Positions 62,785 to 64,000 of a DNA stretch of 64,000 nucleotides are shown piece by piece. The notes below the pieces were generated by a model. It ran no database searches. It saw only the letters and a list, made by a program, of their open reading frames with translations, and was not told the DNA's origin. Origin of the DNA: Shewanella japonica (GTDB lineage Bacteria; Pseudomonadota; Gammaproteobacteria; Enterobacterales; Shewanellaceae); NCBI RefSeq assembly GCF_002075795.1, contig NZ_CP020472.1:4272501-4336500 (forward strand), given 5' to 3'. A program made the translations under genes and the position numbers. The first letter of the stretch is position 1, and each line of letters begins with the position of its first letter.

Positions 62785-64000
62785 TGAATTTAGCTGAATT
62801 TGCCATCAAGCAGCGAGTGTTCGTGTGCTTCTTTACCGTGCTATGCATCATTGCAGGTATCTACTCTTATTTTGACTTAGGTAAACTTGAAGACCCATCA
62901 TTTACCGTTAAAACGGCTGTTGTGGTGACGCTCTATCCAGGTGCTTCTGCATCGGAAGTTGAAAACTTAGTAACAGACAAAATAGAAACCAAGCTACAAG
63001 AAATGAGTTCATTAGACACGCTGCGCTCATTATCTCGTCCTGGTATGTCGATGATTTTTGTCGATCTACATTCGACCGTATCATCAGAAAAACTGCCACA
63101 AGAGTGGGATTTACTGCGCCGTAAAGTCAATGACGTAAAACTCAGTTTGCCGCTCGAAGCCCAAATCAATATCGTCCAAGACGAGTTTTCTGAAGTGTAC
63201 GGAATGCTCTTTGCCATTCACAGTAACGATGCCAGTTTGCAGCAACTTAAAGATTACTCAAAAGAGTTGCAGCGCCGCCTAAAAGAAGTCGATGGCATTA
63301 AGAAAATTGAACTGCACGGCGTTAGAGATCGTGTCGTCAATGTTGATATCAGTGATGAACGTATTGCTGAGTCAGGATTGTCGGCCGCCCAAGTGTACAA
63401 TCAACTGGTTAGCCAAAACCTGCCTATCGATGCTGGTAATTTCGATATGGGTATTGAACAAGTACGTGTTGAGCAAACGGGCAGCTTTACCAGCATTGAA
63501 GATATCAAAAACCTCACTATTAAGTCGGGCGTTGGCCCTATTTCAAGTGGGTTAATTCGTTTAGGTGATATCGCCGATATTTACTATGACTACCAAACAC
63601 CTTCACTAACAGAAAGCCGTTTTAATGGTGAACAAGCCATCACATTAGCGGTCAGCCCAGTTAACGGGATTAATGTCGTGTCGCTGGGCGACACCCTCAA
63701 AGACGTGATCAGTCAGTACCAATCTGAACTGCCATTAGGTGTGGATATTAGCACTATTGCTTTTCAGCCTGATGAAGTACATAAGTCGATAACAGGTTTT
63801 ATTAACAACTTACTTGAAAGTATCGCCATTGTGGTGGTGATCCTAATGATATTCATGGGTTGGCGCAGTGCATCTATTGTCGGTGCAAGCTTATTAATGA
63901 CCATCCTGTTCACTCTGATTTATATGAACCTGACTTCAGTTGACTTACAGCGAGTATCAGTGGGTTCATTTATTCTTGCACTAGGTATGTTGGTTGATAA
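62781..64000 (+). CDS. RND-family efflux pump, 3' end beyond the window
   Basis: The frame opens MMNLAEFAIKQRVFVCFFTVL (ATG at 62781 or 62784) and stays open to the right edge, 406 codons. It shows the first membrane helix, the periplasmic porter region (LEDPSFTVKTAVVVTLYPGASASEVE; GMSMIFVDL) and helices 2-4 (IAIVVVILMIFMGWRSASIVG). HAE1-type RND pumps export drugs or other toxic compounds using the proton gradient. It overlaps the adaptor stop codon, so they form one operon. Confidence 0.93.
   Translation, partial: MMNLAEFAIKQRVFVCFFTVLCIIAGIYSYFDLGKLEDPSFTVKTAVVVTLYPGASASEVENLVTDKIETKLQEMSSLDTLRSLSRPGMSMIFVDLHSTVSSEKLPQEWDLLRRKVNDVKLSLPLEAQINIVQDEFSEVYGMLFAIHSNDASLQQLKDYSKELQRRLKEVDGIKKIELHGVRDRVVNVDISDERIAESGLSAAQVYNQLVSQNLPIDAGNFDMGIEQVRVEQTGSFTSIEDIKNLTIKSGVGPISSGLIRLGDIADIYYDYQTPSLTESRFNGEQAITLAVSPVNGINVVSLGDTLKDVISQYQSELPLGVDISTIAFQPDEVHKSITGFINNLLESIAIVVVILMIFMGWRSASIVGASLLMTILFTLIYMNLTSVDLQRVSVGSFILALGMLVD

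Noticed and set aside
1..64000. CRISPR arrays, tRNA or rRNA genes, prophage
   Set aside because: No regularly spaced repeats, no cloverleaf-like sequence and no phage structural genes were seen.

Overview
The window is chromosomal DNA from a gammaproteobacterium, almost certainly a Shewanella. This rests on gene order and gene content: rnr-motX-purA, degQ-degS-murA-ibaG-mla, the kds/lpt-rpoN-hpf-ptsN-rapZ-ptsO block, a polar-flagellum MotX, and a Shewanella-type octahaem sulfite reductase (sir) locus. The DNA is AT-leaning and almost every gene is housekeeping or respiratory. Species cannot be fixed by eye.

Left part (1-31.3 kb). A TonB-dependent receptor enters from the left edge. It is followed by the ribosomal rpsF-priB-rpsR-rplI operon (minus), a DUF481 outer-membrane protein (plus), rlmB-rnr-motX-purA-yjeT-like and rplM-rpsI (minus), and zapE (minus). 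Next comes degQ and a degS gene interrupted by one in-frame TAA exactly between its His/Asp and Ser catalytic residues. A minus-strand block holds murA, ibaG and mlaFEDCB (phospholipid traffic). A plus-strand block runs yrbG-kdsD-kdsC-lptC-lptA-lptB-rpoN-hpf-ptsN-rapZ-ptsO (LPS precursor, LPS export, sigma-54 and nitrogen-PTS), followed by mgtE.

Accessory unit at 31.4-32.6 kb. This is the most unusual stretch. Two NtrC-like boxes lie about 110 and 130 bases upstream of a near-perfect sigma-54 -24/-12 promoter. Downstream are a 32-codon small ORF, a lone IS3-OrfA-like helix-turn-helix protein, and about 430 bases of non-coding DNA. The non-coding part folds on paper into several strong hairpins whose loops all carry CCCC, and it ends at an intrinsic terminator.

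Middle (32.6-56.7 kb). A Gly/Tyr/Arg-rich secreted protein, ubiD, and fre with a good CRP site come first. Then there is a ToxR-like membrane regulator and the sulfite-respiration locus. On the minus strand this locus carries octahaem SirA, a rhodanese, an FKBP isomerase, a TPR protein, a four-cluster Fe-S protein, an NrfD-like quinol dehydrogenase and NosL-NosD-NosF-NosY. Divergently it carries a dedicated CcmF/CcmH/thioredoxin set. There is no nitrous oxide reductase, so the Nos-like copper-assembly proteins probably serve SirA. A MazG-like NTPase, an unknown membrane protein, an esterase, ubiA and uvrD follow.

Right part (56.7-64 kb). A 1.5 kb gene-free stretch holds two degenerate direct repeats of about 160 bp and a set of short palindromes with GG or CC centres. 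Beyond it lie two small membrane-protein genes flanked by attC-like sites, which look like an integron cassette cluster without a visible integrase. Then come a RidA-family gene divergent from a LysR regulator, a small outer-membrane barrel protein, and an RND efflux adaptor plus pump that runs off the right edge. No tRNA, rRNA or CRISPR array was seen.
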